From JBBROS01 sp965199595 (lineage in GTDB: Bacteria; Pseudomonadota; Alphaproteobacteria; Acetobacterales; Acetobacteraceae), in assembly GCA_965199595.1 (NCBI GenBank), contig OZ241182.1:3472001-3536000 (forward strand): a DNA stretch of 64,000 nucleotides. The letters are read 5' to 3'. The position numbers and the translations under genes are program-made. Shown here one piece after another: positions 51,006 through 58,834 of this stretch. How positions within the stretch are numbered: the stretch's first letter is position 1; the number at the start of each line of letters is the position of its first letter. Under the pieces are notes generated by a model that worked only from the letters and a program-made list of their open reading frames with translations, was not told where the DNA came from and made no database searches.

Positions 51006-51281
51006 CTAGATGTCCTCCACCCCGGTGACCGCCGAGAGCGGGGCGGTGCCGTAGAGATGGGGGAAATCGTCCATGCCGGGCTCGCTGTGCTCCCAGCGCA
51101 CATCGAGCCCGGTCTCGTCGATCCGCACCAGCACCAGCTTCGCCTCTTCGGAGAAATGCCGGTCCAGCACGAAGGCCAGCTGCTCCTCCGTGCACAGGTG
51201 GACGAAGGGCTCGGCCCCCAGCCCGCCCGCCGCCTGAACCGCCGCCCAGCCACTCGCCGTCGTCACATGCAGCAGCGTCAT
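51006..51281 (-). CDS. DUF952 family protein
   Basis: A 91-residue protein of the DUF952 family, small cytoplasmic proteins of unknown function related in fold to glutathione S-transferase-associated domains. Family segments are LLHVTTASGWAAVQ, FVHLCTEEQLAFVLDRHF, KLVLVRIDETGLDVRWE and DFPHLYGTAPLSAV. ATG 51281 follows GAGGGTGCG; a GTG at 51299 is a less likely start. It diverges from lpxB by 65 bp and converges on the COG0523 operon. Confidence 0.88.
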   Translation of the reverse strand: MTLLHVTTASGWAAVQAAGGLGAEPFVHLCTEEQLAFVLDRHFSEEAKLVLVRIDETGLDVRWEHSEPGMDDFPHLYGTAPLSAVTGVEDI

Positions 51282-51346
51282 CGCACCCTCATGTTGCACC
51301 CTATGCGGTCCGACCCTATGCAGCCCGGCATGGGACTTGGCAACCG

Positions 51347-52534
51347 ATGCCGCTGATCTACCTGGTGGCGGGCGAGGCGAGCGGCGACGTGCTCGGCGCC
51401 CGGCTGATGACGGCCATCCGCACCATGCGGCCCGCGGCGCGCTTCGCCGGCGTCGGCGGGCCGCGCATGGCGGAACAGGGGTTCGAGAGCCTGTTCCCGC
51501 TCGCCGACCTGGCGGTCATGGGCATCATCGAGGTCATCCCCCGCATCCGCCTGCTGCGCCGCCGCCTGGCCGAGGTGCGGGCCGACATCGCGGCCCGGCA
51601 GCCCGACGTGATCGTCACCATCGACAGCCCCGGCTTCATGCACCGCGTGCTGGACATGGACGTGGCCCGCGCCACCCGCCGGGTGCATTACGTGGCGCCG
51701 CAGGTCTGGGCATGGCGGGAGCACCGGGTGAAGCACTACCCCGGCCTGTGGGACAAGCTGCTGTGCCTGCTGCCGTTCGAGCCCGCCTGGTTTGCCCGGC
51801 ATGGACTGGACGGCACCTTCGTGGGCCATCCCGTGCTGGAGTCCGGGGCCGGCCAGGGCGATGGCGGCCGCTTCCGCCAGGCGCATGGCGTCGGGGCCGG
51901 GGCACCGCTGCTGGTGCTGATGCCGGGCTCCCGCCGATCCGAGGTGCCGCGGCTGCTGCCGGTGTTCGGGGAAACCTTGGCGATCCTGGCGCGGGAGGTG
52001 CCGGGCCTGCGCACCGTGCTGCCGGTCTCGCCCGTGGTGGAGCAGACGGTGCGGCAGGCGATCGCCACCTGGCCGACCCAGCCGATCATCACCACCGCGG
52101 TGCAGGACAAGCACGACGCCTATGCGGCCGCAGGCGCCGCCCTCACCAAATCCGGCACCTCGACGCTGGAGCTGGCGCTGGCCGGGGTGCCGATGGCCGT
52201 GACCTACCGCGTCAACGCCATCAGCGCCGCCATGGCCCGGCGCCTGATCCGCGTGCCCTACGTCGCCATGGTGAACCTGCTGGCGGAGCGGGCGCTGGTG
52301 CCGGAGCTGCTGCAACAGGACTGCAACCCGCGCCTGCTGGCCAATACCGTCACGCAGCTGCTGCACAACGCGGACACGGCCGCGGCGCAACGGGCGGGGT
52401 TCCAGGCGGTGGTCGAGAGCCTGGCGCTCGGCGGTGAGCCGCCGTCGCACGCGGCAGCGCGGGAGGTGCTGGCGACTCTGGCTGCCCCGCTTCAGATCAG
52501 CGCGGGGCCGCGGGTGAAGCCGTGGTTCCGCTGA
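51347..52534 (+). CDS. lpxB: Lipid-A-disaccharide synthase
   Basis: Peripheral membrane glycosyltransferase (GT19, 395 residues) that joins two acylated glucosamines to make the lipid A disaccharide. Blocks: IYLVAGEASGDVLGARLM, FAGVGGPRMAEQGFES, VIVTIDSPGFMHRVL, YVAPQVWAWREHRVK, GTFVGHPVLE, LVLMPGSRRSEVPRLLPVF and TKSGTSTLELALAGVPM. The start gives the usual N-terminus. It stands alone on the plus strand, converging on clpS with no gap; a GnnA-like gene lies beyond clpS. Confidence 0.97.
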   Translation: MPLIYLVAGEASGDVLGARLMTAIRTMRPAARFAGVGGPRMAEQGFESLFPLADLAVMGIIEVIPRIRLLRRRLAEVRADIAARQPDVIVTIDSPGFMHRVLDMDVARATRRVHYVAPQVWAWREHRVKHYPGLWDKLLCLLPFEPAWFARHGLDGTFVGHPVLESGAGQGDGGRFRQAHGVGAGAPLLVLMPGSRRSEVPRLLPVFGETLAILAREVPGLRTVLPVSPVVEQTVRQAIATWPTQPIITTAVQDKHDAYAAAGAALTKSGTSTLELALAGVPMAVTYRVNAISAAMARRLIRVPYVAMVNLLAERALVPELLQQDCNPRLLANTVTQLLHNADTAAAQRAGFQAVVESLALGGEPPSHAAAREVLATLAAPLQISAGPRVKPWFR

Positions 52535-52852
52535 CTACTCTTCAGGCTCGGTGGTAAACAGCAGCGGGTAGCCGTTCTTCCGCGCCGCATCCGTCGCGTT
52601 GGTCGCCTTGGTCTCCGCCACGTCCCGGGTGAACACCGCGACCATGCAGACGCCGCGCTTGTGCGCCGTCATCATCACCTGGCGCGCCCGCTCCTCGCCC
52701 ATGCGGAACTCGGCCTTCAGCACCTGGGTCACGAACTCGCGCGGGGTGAAGTCGTCGTTCACCAGGATCACCTTGTGCAGCTTGGGCCGCTCCACCTTCA
52801 GCTCGGGCAGCAGGCGCGGCGGGGCGGTTGTGGTGTCGTTGTCGTTCTGCAT
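52535..52852 (-). CDS. clpS: ATP-dependent Clp protease adaptor ClpS
   Basis: Adaptor that hands N-degron substrates to ClpA. 105 residues from ATG 52852. The core is unmistakable: KVILVNDDFTPREFVTQVL, RARQVMMTAHKRGVCMVAVF (20 residues) and FTRDVAETKA. In-frame ATGs at 52861 and 52879 would add a few residues to the disordered N-terminus. ClpA is not adjacent. The stop abuts the lpxB stop on the other strand. Confidence 0.94.
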   Translation of the reverse strand: MQNDNDTTTAPPRLLPELKVERPKLHKVILVNDDFTPREFVTQVLKAEFRMGEERARQVMMTAHKRGVCMVAVFTRDVAETKATNATDAARKNGYPLLFTTEPEE

Positions 52853-52922
52853 GGGGATCATCCCTGATCGTTGGTGCATAGGTGTTCTTCGCCGGGCCTA
52901 TAACAAGATCCCCGGCGCCGGG

Positions 52923-53906
52923 TCAGCGCGGCGATCCCTGCAGCAGCCCGGAAGCCAGCGCCATCTGCCGGCTCGCCTCGATCCCGTCCGTCACCGCCAG
53001 CGCCGCGGCCAGCGCCCGGCGCCCGGCCGCGGCATCCACCACCACGGGCGCGCCATCCAGGCAGGAGGCGACGAAGGCCGCGTGCTCCGCCGCCATGCTG
53101 TCATGGTCGGACCAGCTGATCTCCTCCCGCCGGAACCCGCCCGTGCCCGGCAGCGGCAGGCCGCGCTCCCGCCCGATCATCACCAGCTTGCGCGCCACGA
53201 AGTCTGCGGACAGATACCCTTCCTCGGAGAACAGCCGCATCTTGCGCTCCGTCTTCAACGAGATGCGGCTGGCGGTGATCGCCGCCACGCAGCCATTGGC
53301 GAAGCGCACCCTTGCATTGGCGATGTCCTCGTTGGCGCTGCTGACGGCCGCCCCCACCGCATCGACGGACTGGATCGGGCTGTCCACCAGGGCCAGCACC
53401 AGGTCCAGATCATGGATCATCAGGTCGAGGATGACCGAAACATCGGTGCCGCGCGGCTTGTAGGGCGCGATGCGCGAGGCCTCGATATACAGCGGGCGGG
53501 TAATGCGGGACGAGATGGCCCGGTGCTCCGCGCTGTAGCGCAGCAGGTGCCCCACCTGCAGCACCAGCCCGGCGGCGCCGGCCAGGCCCGCCAGTTCATC
53601 CGCCTGCACCAGCGTCGAGGCGATCGGCTTCTCGATCAGCACATGCCGCCCGGCCCGCAGCGCGGCGGCGGCCAGGGCGTGGTGCGCCTCGGCCGGGGCG
53701 GCGACGATCAGCGCGTCACAGGCGGCGAGCAGGGCGTCGAAGGCCAGCGCCGGGGCACCGGCCTCGCGCCCGACCAGGGCGGCGCGCGCCGGGTCGGGGT
53801 CGAACAGGCCGGCCAGGCGGGCGCGTGGGTTGGCCGCGACCTTCAGGGCGTGGAAGCGGCCGAAATGCCCGGCCCCGGCGATCCCTATGCGAAGCTGTTC
53901 CGACAT
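52923..53906 (-). CDS. Gfo/Idh/MocA-family oxidoreductase, GnnA-like
   Basis: NAD-dependent sugar dehydrogenase family protein of 327 residues: Rossmann motif IGIAGAGHFGRFHALKV, the EKP motif in VLIEKPIAS, and the catalytic-domain stretch ASRIAPYKPRGTDVSVILDL with MIHDLDLVLAL. This last stretch resembles GnnA (UDP-GlcNAc 3-dehydrogenase), which with aminotransferase GnnB makes the 3-amino sugar for amide-linked lipid A. Its position near lpxB, with only clpS between, fits. GnnB is not in the window, so this substrate is an inference. Divergent from the sigma54-linked gene downstream. Confidence 0.88.
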   Translation of the reverse strand: MSEQLRIGIAGAGHFGRFHALKVAANPRARLAGLFDPDPARAALVGREAGAPALAFDALLAACDALIVAAPAEAHHALAAAALRAGRHVLIEKPIASTLVQADELAGLAGAAGLVLQVGHLLRYSAEHRAISSRITRPLYIEASRIAPYKPRGTDVSVILDLMIHDLDLVLALVDSPIQSVDAVGAAVSSANEDIANARVRFANGCVAAITASRISLKTERKMRLFSEEGYLSADFVARKLVMIGRERGLPLPGTGGFRREEISWSDHDSMAAEHAAFVASCLDGAPVVVDAAAGRRALAAALAVTDGIEASRQMALASGLLQGSPR

Positions 53907-54017
53907 GGCCGGGCTCTAACAGGCCCGGGGCCCCGGGACCAGGGGCAGCATCGGCCGCTCGGCAGAACATGCCGGGTGCCGGCACCTGGAAATCGATCTC
54001 GAACAACGCTTTACGAT

Positions 54018-54033
54018 TGGCACGCCCCCTGCA
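54018..54033 (+). promoter_or_regulatory. Sigma54 (-24/-12) promoter
   Basis: TGGCACG, four bases, then CTGCA: the GG at 54019-54020 and the GC at 54031-54032 are separated by exactly 10 nt, as sigma54 requires, and the -24 element is a perfect match. It lies 38 bp upstream of the orphan gene at 54071. A loose IHF-like match (AACAACGCTTTA) sits just upstream at about 54002-54013. Confidence 0.75.
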
Positions 54034-54070
54034 CCAGCGATGGCGCGCGATCCCGCGCAGGAGGAAGATC

Positions 54071-54592
54071 ATGCTTCTCGGAGCCATCGGGGCCAGTGCA
54101 GTCTCCCAGCTCTATCAGGGGCTCACCGGCCCGAAGACGGCAGCAGCTTCGTACCGGGCGCAAGAACCGGGCAGCCCGCCGCCGGACGACCAGGCCCGTC
54201 AGCCGGGCAGCGGCAGCACGGTCAGCTCCGCCTCGGCCAAGGTGCTGGCGGACCTGAAAGCCCTGCTGCTGGGCGTGCAGGCCGGCGGCACCGGCCCCAG
54301 CGCGGCGACCGCAACCAGCGCGGGCCCGGGCGCCACGGGTTCCAGTCCGGACCCGGCATCCGACCTTGCCACACTGTTGGGCGACCTTAAAAAGCCCGGC
54401 AGCCCTCACGGGCACCACCACCCCCAGGGCCCGCCGCCGGGTGCGACGCAGACCGACGGCCTCACCGGGACCACGGCCTTGAGCCCGGACGGGTCCGGCC
54501 AGAAGCTGGTCGCCGCCCTCACCAAGGGCATCAACGCCTATGCCGCCTCGCTCAAGGCCGGCAGCGCCGGCACGGCGTCCGTCTCCGCCTGA
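54071..54592 (+). CDS. Orphan low-complexity protein behind a sigma54 promoter
   Basis: A 173-residue protein of no recognised family, rich in Gly, Ala, Ser and Pro. Three short amphipathic or Leu-rich helices stand out: residues 53-70 (SSASAKVLADLKALLLGVQ region), 95-108 (PASDLATLLGDLKK) and 144-163 near the C-terminus. Between the last two lies a His/Pro patch (PHGHHHPQGPPPG, residues 112-124). The ATG is preceded by AGGAGGA, an excellent ribosome site, and a textbook sigma54 promoter, so it is very likely expressed. The N-terminus (MLLGAIGASAVSQLYQGLTG) is mildly hydrophobic but not a clear signal peptide. Lies between the GnnA-like gene and secD. Confidence 0.8.
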   Translation: MLLGAIGASAVSQLYQGLTGPKTAAASYRAQEPGSPPPDDQARQPGSGSTVSSASAKVLADLKALLLGVQAGGTGPSAATATSAGPGATGSSPDPASDLATLLGDLKKPGSPHGHHHPQGPPPGATQTDGLTGTTALSPDGSGQKLVAALTKGINAYAASLKAGSAGTASVSA

Positions 54593-54731
54593 GCCCGGCG
54601 CACCGTCGCGGCACCGGGCAAAAGGCCCCGCCGCCCGATGGCCCGCAGGATGCCCCGGCCAGCCCAAGGGTTGCGCCCGCCCGCCCCGCCCGGCATACCG
54701 CCCGCAACGTTTCGGAGCACCCTGCCCAGCC

Positions 54732-56294
54732 ATGATGTATTTCAGCCGCCTCAAGGTCACGCTGATCCTGGCGGTCTGCGCGCTGGGCGTGCTGTTCTGC
54801 CTGCCGAACGCCCTCCCCGCACCCAATAGCTGGGTTCCGTGGCGCCAGGTGCATCTGGGGCTCGACCTGCGCGGCGGCAGCTATCTGCTGCTGGAAGTGG
54901 ACATGGCCGCCGTGGCGAAGGAGCGGTTGGAGAGCCTGGCCGACGGCGCCCGCACCACGCTCCGCGGCAAGGTGACGGGCTTCCAGCCCCCGGTGCCGCA
55001 GCCGGCGCAGAACCGCGTGCTGATCCGCATGGCCCCCGGGCCGCAGCAGGATGCTGCGCTGAAGCTGCTGCGCGATGCCGCGACCACCACGGGCACGACC
55101 GACTACCAGGTGGGCGCCGAGGGCAGCGACATCAGCCTGACCATCCCGCCCGCCGCGCTGCGGGACCGCGCGAACGCCGCCGTGGTGCAGTCGATCGAGA
55201 TCGTGCGCCGCCGCATCGACGAGACCGGCGTGCTGGACCCGCAGATCACCCGCCAGGGCGACAGCCGCATCGTGGTGCAGCTGCCCGGCGTGGAGGACCC
55301 GAACCGCATCAAGGAGCTGATCGGCAAGACCGCGCGGATGACCTTCCGCCTGGTGGACGACACCGCGAACCTGGCCGGCACCCCGCCCCCGGGCGTCGAT
55401 TTCCTGCCGGTCGAGGGACAGCCCGGCGTGAAGGAGGCGGTGCGGCGCCGGGTCGAGGTGGATGGTGCGAACCTCACGGATGCGCGGCCGGGCCAGGACA
55501 GCCAGCGCGGCGGCGGCTGGGTGGTGAACTTCACCTTCGACAGCGTGGGCGCCCGCCGCTTCGCCGACGTGTCCAGCGCCAATGTCGGCAAACGCTTCGC
55601 CATCGTGCTGGATGACCGCGTCATCAGCGCGCCGGTCATCAACCAGGCCATCACCGGGGGCCGCGGGCAGATCAGCGGCAACTTCAATGCCCAGTCCGCC
55701 AACGACCTCTGCGTGCTGCTGCGCGCCGGGGCCCTGCCGGCGCCGCTGACGGTGGTGGAGGAGCGCAGCGTCGGGCCCGAGCTGGGGGCGGACAGCATCC
55801 GCGCCGGCGCCATCGCGCTGGCCATCGGCTTCCTGCTGGTCATCATCTACATGGCAGTGTTCTACGGCCTGTTCGGCTGGTTCGCCAACGTCGCGCTGCT
55901 GGTGAACCTGGTGCTGCAGATCGCCATCCTGTCGCTGCTGGAGGCCACGCTGACGCTGCCCGGCATGGCCGGCATCCTGCTGACCCTGGGCGTCGCGGTG
56001 GACGCCAACATCCTGATCAACGAGCGCATCCGCGAGGAGGTGCACAACGGCCGCACCCCGCTGAATGCGCTGGAGACCGGGTTCCGCCGGGCCTATGGCA
56101 CCATCGTGGACAGCAACGCCACGGCCTTCCTGGCGCATGTCATGCTGTTCGTGTTCGGCTCCGGCCCGGTGCGCGGCTTCGCCGTCACCATCACCGTCGG
56201 CATCGTCACCACACTGTTCACCGCCACCCTGCTGGCCCGGCTGATGACGGTGCGCTGGTATATCCGCAACCGACCTTCAACGCTCCCGGTGTAA
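54732..56294 (+). CDS. secD: Protein translocase subunit SecD
   Basis: Inner-membrane subunit that, with SecF, uses the proton gradient to help pull proteins through SecYEG. 520 residues: first membrane helix near the N-terminus, the large periplasmic P1 region with HLGLDLRGGSYLLLEVDM, SIEIVRRRIDETGV and IVVQLPGVEDPNRIKELIG (19 residues), then five further helices including the conserved GVAVDANILINERIREE. ATG 54732 (or the adjacent ATG 54735) fits. It precedes secF by 5 bp. YajC is not upstream, which is a little unusual. Confidence 0.97.
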   Translation: MMYFSRLKVTLILAVCALGVLFCLPNALPAPNSWVPWRQVHLGLDLRGGSYLLLEVDMAAVAKERLESLADGARTTLRGKVTGFQPPVPQPAQNRVLIRMAPGPQQDAALKLLRDAATTTGTTDYQVGAEGSDISLTIPPAALRDRANAAVVQSIEIVRRRIDETGVLDPQITRQGDSRIVVQLPGVEDPNRIKELIGKTARMTFRLVDDTANLAGTPPPGVDFLPVEGQPGVKEAVRRRVEVDGANLTDARPGQDSQRGGGWVVNFTFDSVGARRFADVSSANVGKRFAIVLDDRVISAPVINQAITGGRGQISGNFNAQSANDLCVLLRAGALPAPLTVVEERSVGPELGADSIRAGAIALAIGFLLVIIYMAVFYGLFGWFANVALLVNLVLQIAILSLLEATLTLPGMAGILLTLGVAVDANILINERIREEVHNGRTPLNALETGFRRAYGTIVDSNATAFLAHVMLFVFGSGPVRGFAVTITVGIVTTLFTATLLARLMTVRWYIRNRPSTLPV

Positions 56295-56299
56295 GCGCG

Positions 56300-57253
56300 A
56301 TGTTCATCCGCCCCCTGCTGCGCCTGGTGCCGGACGGCACGAACATCCAGTTCATGCGCGGCCGCTACCTGGGCCTCATGACCTCCGCCATCCTGTCGAT
56401 CGCCTCGGTGGTGCTGTTCTTCTACCCGGGCCTGCGCCTCGGCATCGACTTCCGCGGCGGCATCGTCATGGAGGTGCGCACCCAGGGTCCCGCGGACTTC
56501 ACCAAGCTGCGGGCGGGGCTGGCGGCGGCGCAGGTGCCGGAGGCCGGGCTGCAGCGCTTCGGAGCCGCGGACCAGGCGCTGATCCGGCTGGACCCGCAGG
56601 GCAACGAGGCCAGCACCCAGGCGACGCTGGGCCGCATCCGCCAGGGGCTTGAGCAGGCCGCCCCCGGCATCCGCGTGGTGCGCACCGATGCGGTGGGCGC
56701 CTCCGTGTCCGAGGAGCTGTTCCGCAACGGCATGCTGGCGCTGGGCATCAGCCTGCTGATGATCCTGGTATACATCTGGTTCCGGTTCGAGTGGCAGTTC
56801 GCCGTGGGCGCGGTGGTGACGCTGATCCTGGACGTCACCAAGGCCATCGGCTTCCTGGTCATCACCCGCATCGAGTTCGACCTGGTGATGGTGGCCGCCA
56901 TCCTGACGGTGATCGGCTACTCCACCAACGACAAGGTGGTGGTGTATGACCGCATGCGCGAGAACCTGCGCAAGTACAAGACCATGCCGCTGCGTCAGCT
57001 GATCGACCTCAGCATCAACGAGACGCTGAACCGCACGCTGGGCACCTCGATGACGGTCTTCCTGGCCAGCCTGCCGCTGGCGATCTTCGCCGGGGCGTCG
57101 CTGCAGGGGTTCGCGCTGATGATGCTGTTCGGCATCGTGGTGGGCACGTCGTCCTCAATCTTCATCGCCGCACCGATCCTGCTGCTGCTGGGCGAGAAGA
57201 AGCTGCGGCGGGACACGCTGCCGGTGCCGCCGGCGGGGGCACGGAAGGCTTGA
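56300..57253 (+). CDS. secF: Protein translocase subunit SecF
   Basis: Partner of SecD in the inner membrane, 317 residues with six hydrophobic helices. Landmarks: GLRLGIDFRGGIVMEVRTQG in the first half, ASVSEELFRNGMLAL, and the conserved block IGYSTNDKVVVYDRMRENLR followed by SINETLNRTLGTSMTVFLAS (20 residues). Five bases separate it from secD. The stop codon is one base from a tandem repeat array. Confidence 0.97.
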   Translation: MFIRPLLRLVPDGTNIQFMRGRYLGLMTSAILSIASVVLFFYPGLRLGIDFRGGIVMEVRTQGPADFTKLRAGLAAAQVPEAGLQRFGAADQALIRLDPQGNEASTQATLGRIRQGLEQAAPGIRVVRTDAVGASVSEELFRNGMLALGISLLMILVYIWFRFEWQFAVGAVVTLILDVTKAIGFLVITRIEFDLVMVAAILTVIGYSTNDKVVVYDRMRENLRKYKTMPLRQLIDLSINETLNRTLGTSMTVFLASLPLAIFAGASLQGFALMMLFGIVVGTSSSIFIAAPILLLLGEKKLRRDTLPVPPAGARKA

Positions 57254-57254
57254 T

Positions 57255-57520
57255 CATTACCGAGACACAGAGATCACAGAGGGTGTGAAGCGGGTTGCCC
57301 GCGCCGCAGGCAGGATTGAACCACGAAGAACACGAAGACCACGAAGGTTTCTCCACTCTCCTCTGTGATCTCCGTGGTCCAATGACTTCGTCAAGCAAGC
57401 TCCGAAATCCTTCGCGATCTTCGTGTCTTCGTGGTGCAATCTCCCGGAACGTCACGTGCTCATGCCATCGCCGCGTCAGGCTCCGGCGTCGCGGGCCGAC
57501 ACTGGGCCAATCGCCATTTT
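57255..57520. repeat. 266-bp tandem repeat, unit 1
   Basis: First of three units, aligning without gaps to unit 2. Each unit has two interleaved inverted-repeat pairs: CACAGAG-type and CACGAAG-type arms at the left, their complements (CCTCTGTGATCTCCGTGG and CCTTCGTGATCTTCGTG) at the right. The last part of the unit (about 57445-57500) resembles a decayed 3' end of a flavin-monooxygenase gene read on the minus strand. Confidence 0.9.
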
Positions 57521-57786
57521 CACCACAGAGGCACAGAGAACACGGAGGGTGTGAAGCGGGTTGCCAGCGCCGCAGGCAGGATTGAACCACGAAGAACACG
57601 AAGACCACGAAGGTTTCTCCACTCTTCTCTGTGATCTCCGTGGTCCAATGACTTCGTCAAGCAAGCTCCGAAATCCTTCGTGATCTTCGTGTCTTCGTGG
57701 TGCAATCTCCCGGAACGTCACGTGCTCATGCCATCGCCGCGTCAGGCTCCGGCGTTGCAGACCAACGCTGGGCCAATCGCTAGTTT
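57521..57786. repeat. 266-bp tandem repeat, unit 2
   Basis: Second unit, exactly 266 bp from the first at every landmark checked (for instance GGGTGTGAAG at 57281, 57547 and 57813). It differs from unit 1 mostly at the left arm and in the tail (GCGTTGCAGACCAACG against GCGTCGCGGGCCGACA). Internal frames that span it, rich in His/Glu/Asp/Thr-Lys or in Phe-Val repeats, are products of the repeat and not genes. Confidence 0.9.
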
Positions 57787-58060
57787 CACCACAGAGGCAC
57801 AGAGAACACGGAGGGTGTGAAGCGGGTTGCCAGCGCCGCAGGCAGGATTGAACCACGAAGACCACGAAGACCACGAAGGTTTCTCCACTCTCCTCTGTGA
57901 TCTCCGTGTCTCCGTGGTCCAATGACTTCGTCAAGCAAGCTCCGAAATCCTTCGTGATCTTCGTGTCTTCGTGGTGCAATCCCCGAACGTCAGAACGCCA
58001 GCAGGTTCTCCCGGAGCGTTGCGTGCTCATACTGCCGCCGCATGAGGCCGCGGCGTTGCA
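57787..58060. repeat. 266-bp tandem repeat, unit 3 with an 8-bp insertion
   Basis: Third unit; an extra GTCTCCGT-type 8-bp duplication near 57905 moves its right half by 8 bp. After GTGGTGCAAT it runs into the most intact version of the monooxygenase tail (57990-58094), which still has a stop codon, whereas units 1 and 2 have lost about 24 bases there. Confidence 0.85.
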
Positions 58061-58094
58061 GCGCCGGTACCAGGCCATCCGACACCAGCCGAGA
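57990..58094 (-). pseudogene. 3' remnant of an NtaA/DszA-type flavin monooxygenase gene
   Basis: Translates on the minus strand to a 34-residue tail containing LVSDGLVPALQRRGLMRR and YEHATLRENLLAF before TGA. This is the usual C-terminus of LLM-class NtaA/SnaA monooxygenases (compare FVDLVVPELQRRG in the gene at 18424, which has a different ending). No upstream part of such a gene is present; further upstream the frame runs into ccmB antisense sequence. It is therefore a remnant. The 83 bp between it and ccmB hold nothing recognised. Confidence 0.65.
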
Positions 58095-58177
58095 TGGCAG
58101 GGTGTGGGCATCCGATGGCTCCGTGACGCAACGCAGACAGGACGCAAGCCGAGTAGACGCGAGCCGTGTACCAGGCG

Positions 58178-58834
58178 CTACTCCGCCGCCCCGCGCAACG
58201 CCGCCCCGGCCCCAAGCGGGCACAGCGGCAGGGCCGCGGCCAGCACGGCGCACAGCAGCAGCAGATGCGGCCGCGGCGTCAGCCCGGCGCCTGCCGCCTC
58301 CACCGCCGCCGCACCGAAGATCAGCACCGGAACCACCAGCGGCAGCACCAGCAGCGGCAGCAGCACCCCGCCGCGCCGGGCCCCCACCACCACCGCCGCC
58401 CCCAGCGTGCCGAGCAGCGACAACGCCAGCGTGCCCGGCAGCAGCCCGGCCAGCAGCACCGGCACCAGCGCCACCGGCATCTGCAGCATGATGGCCACCG
58501 GCCCGGCCGCCAGCAGCAGCGGCAGCCCGGTGGCGAGCCAGTGCGCCAGCGCCTTCACCGCCGCCACGGTGCCGGGCGCCAGGCCCGAGAGCAGCAGCTG
58601 GTCCAGCGACCCGTCCTCGAAATCCGCGCCGAACATACGGTCCAGCGGCAGCAGCGCCGCCAGCAGCGCACCCACCCAGACGATGCCGGGGGCCAGCCGG
58701 GCCAGCGTCTCGGGCGCCGGGCCGATGGCGAGCGGGAACAGGGCGGCGGCCACGACGAAGAACAGCACGGCGGCCATGGTATCCGCGCCATGCCGGGCCG
58801 AGAGCAGCAGCTCCCGCCGCAGCAGCGCCATCAT
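58178..58834 (-). CDS. ccmB: Heme exporter protein CcmB
   Basis: Inner-membrane subunit of the CcmABCD heme-handling ABC complex for cytochrome c maturation. 218 residues with about six membrane segments; family blocks are LLRRELLLSARHGADTMAAV (20 residues), FFVVAAALFPLAIGPAPE, DFEDGSLDQLLLSGLAPG and LALSLLGTLGAAVVVGARRGG in part. The ATG at 58834 overlaps the ccmA stop by 4 nt, and a second ATG follows directly. ccmC and ccmD are not in the window; the repeat array lies downstream instead. Confidence 0.94.
   Translation of the reverse strand: MMALLRRELLLSARHGADTMAAVLFFVVAAALFPLAIGPAPETLARLAPGIVWVGALLAALLPLDRMFGADFEDGSLDQLLLSGLAPGTVAAVKALAHWLATGLPLLLAAGPVAIMLQMPVALVPVLLAGLLPGTLALSLLGTLGAAVVVGARRGGVLLPLLVLPLVVPVLIFGAAAVEAAGAGLTPRPHLLLLCAVLAAALPLCPLGAGAALRGAAE

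Noticed and set aside
57255..58060. Tandem units considered as a CRISPR array
   Set aside because: The units are 266 bp, nearly identical throughout, with no short repeat alternating with unique spacers and no cas genes.
57476..58147. A 223-codon minus-strand frame with HHEDTKITKDF and FVVFVVFVV-like stretches
   Set aside because: It is the translation of the tandem CACGAAG/CTTCGTG repeats; the same peptides recur with the 266-bp period.
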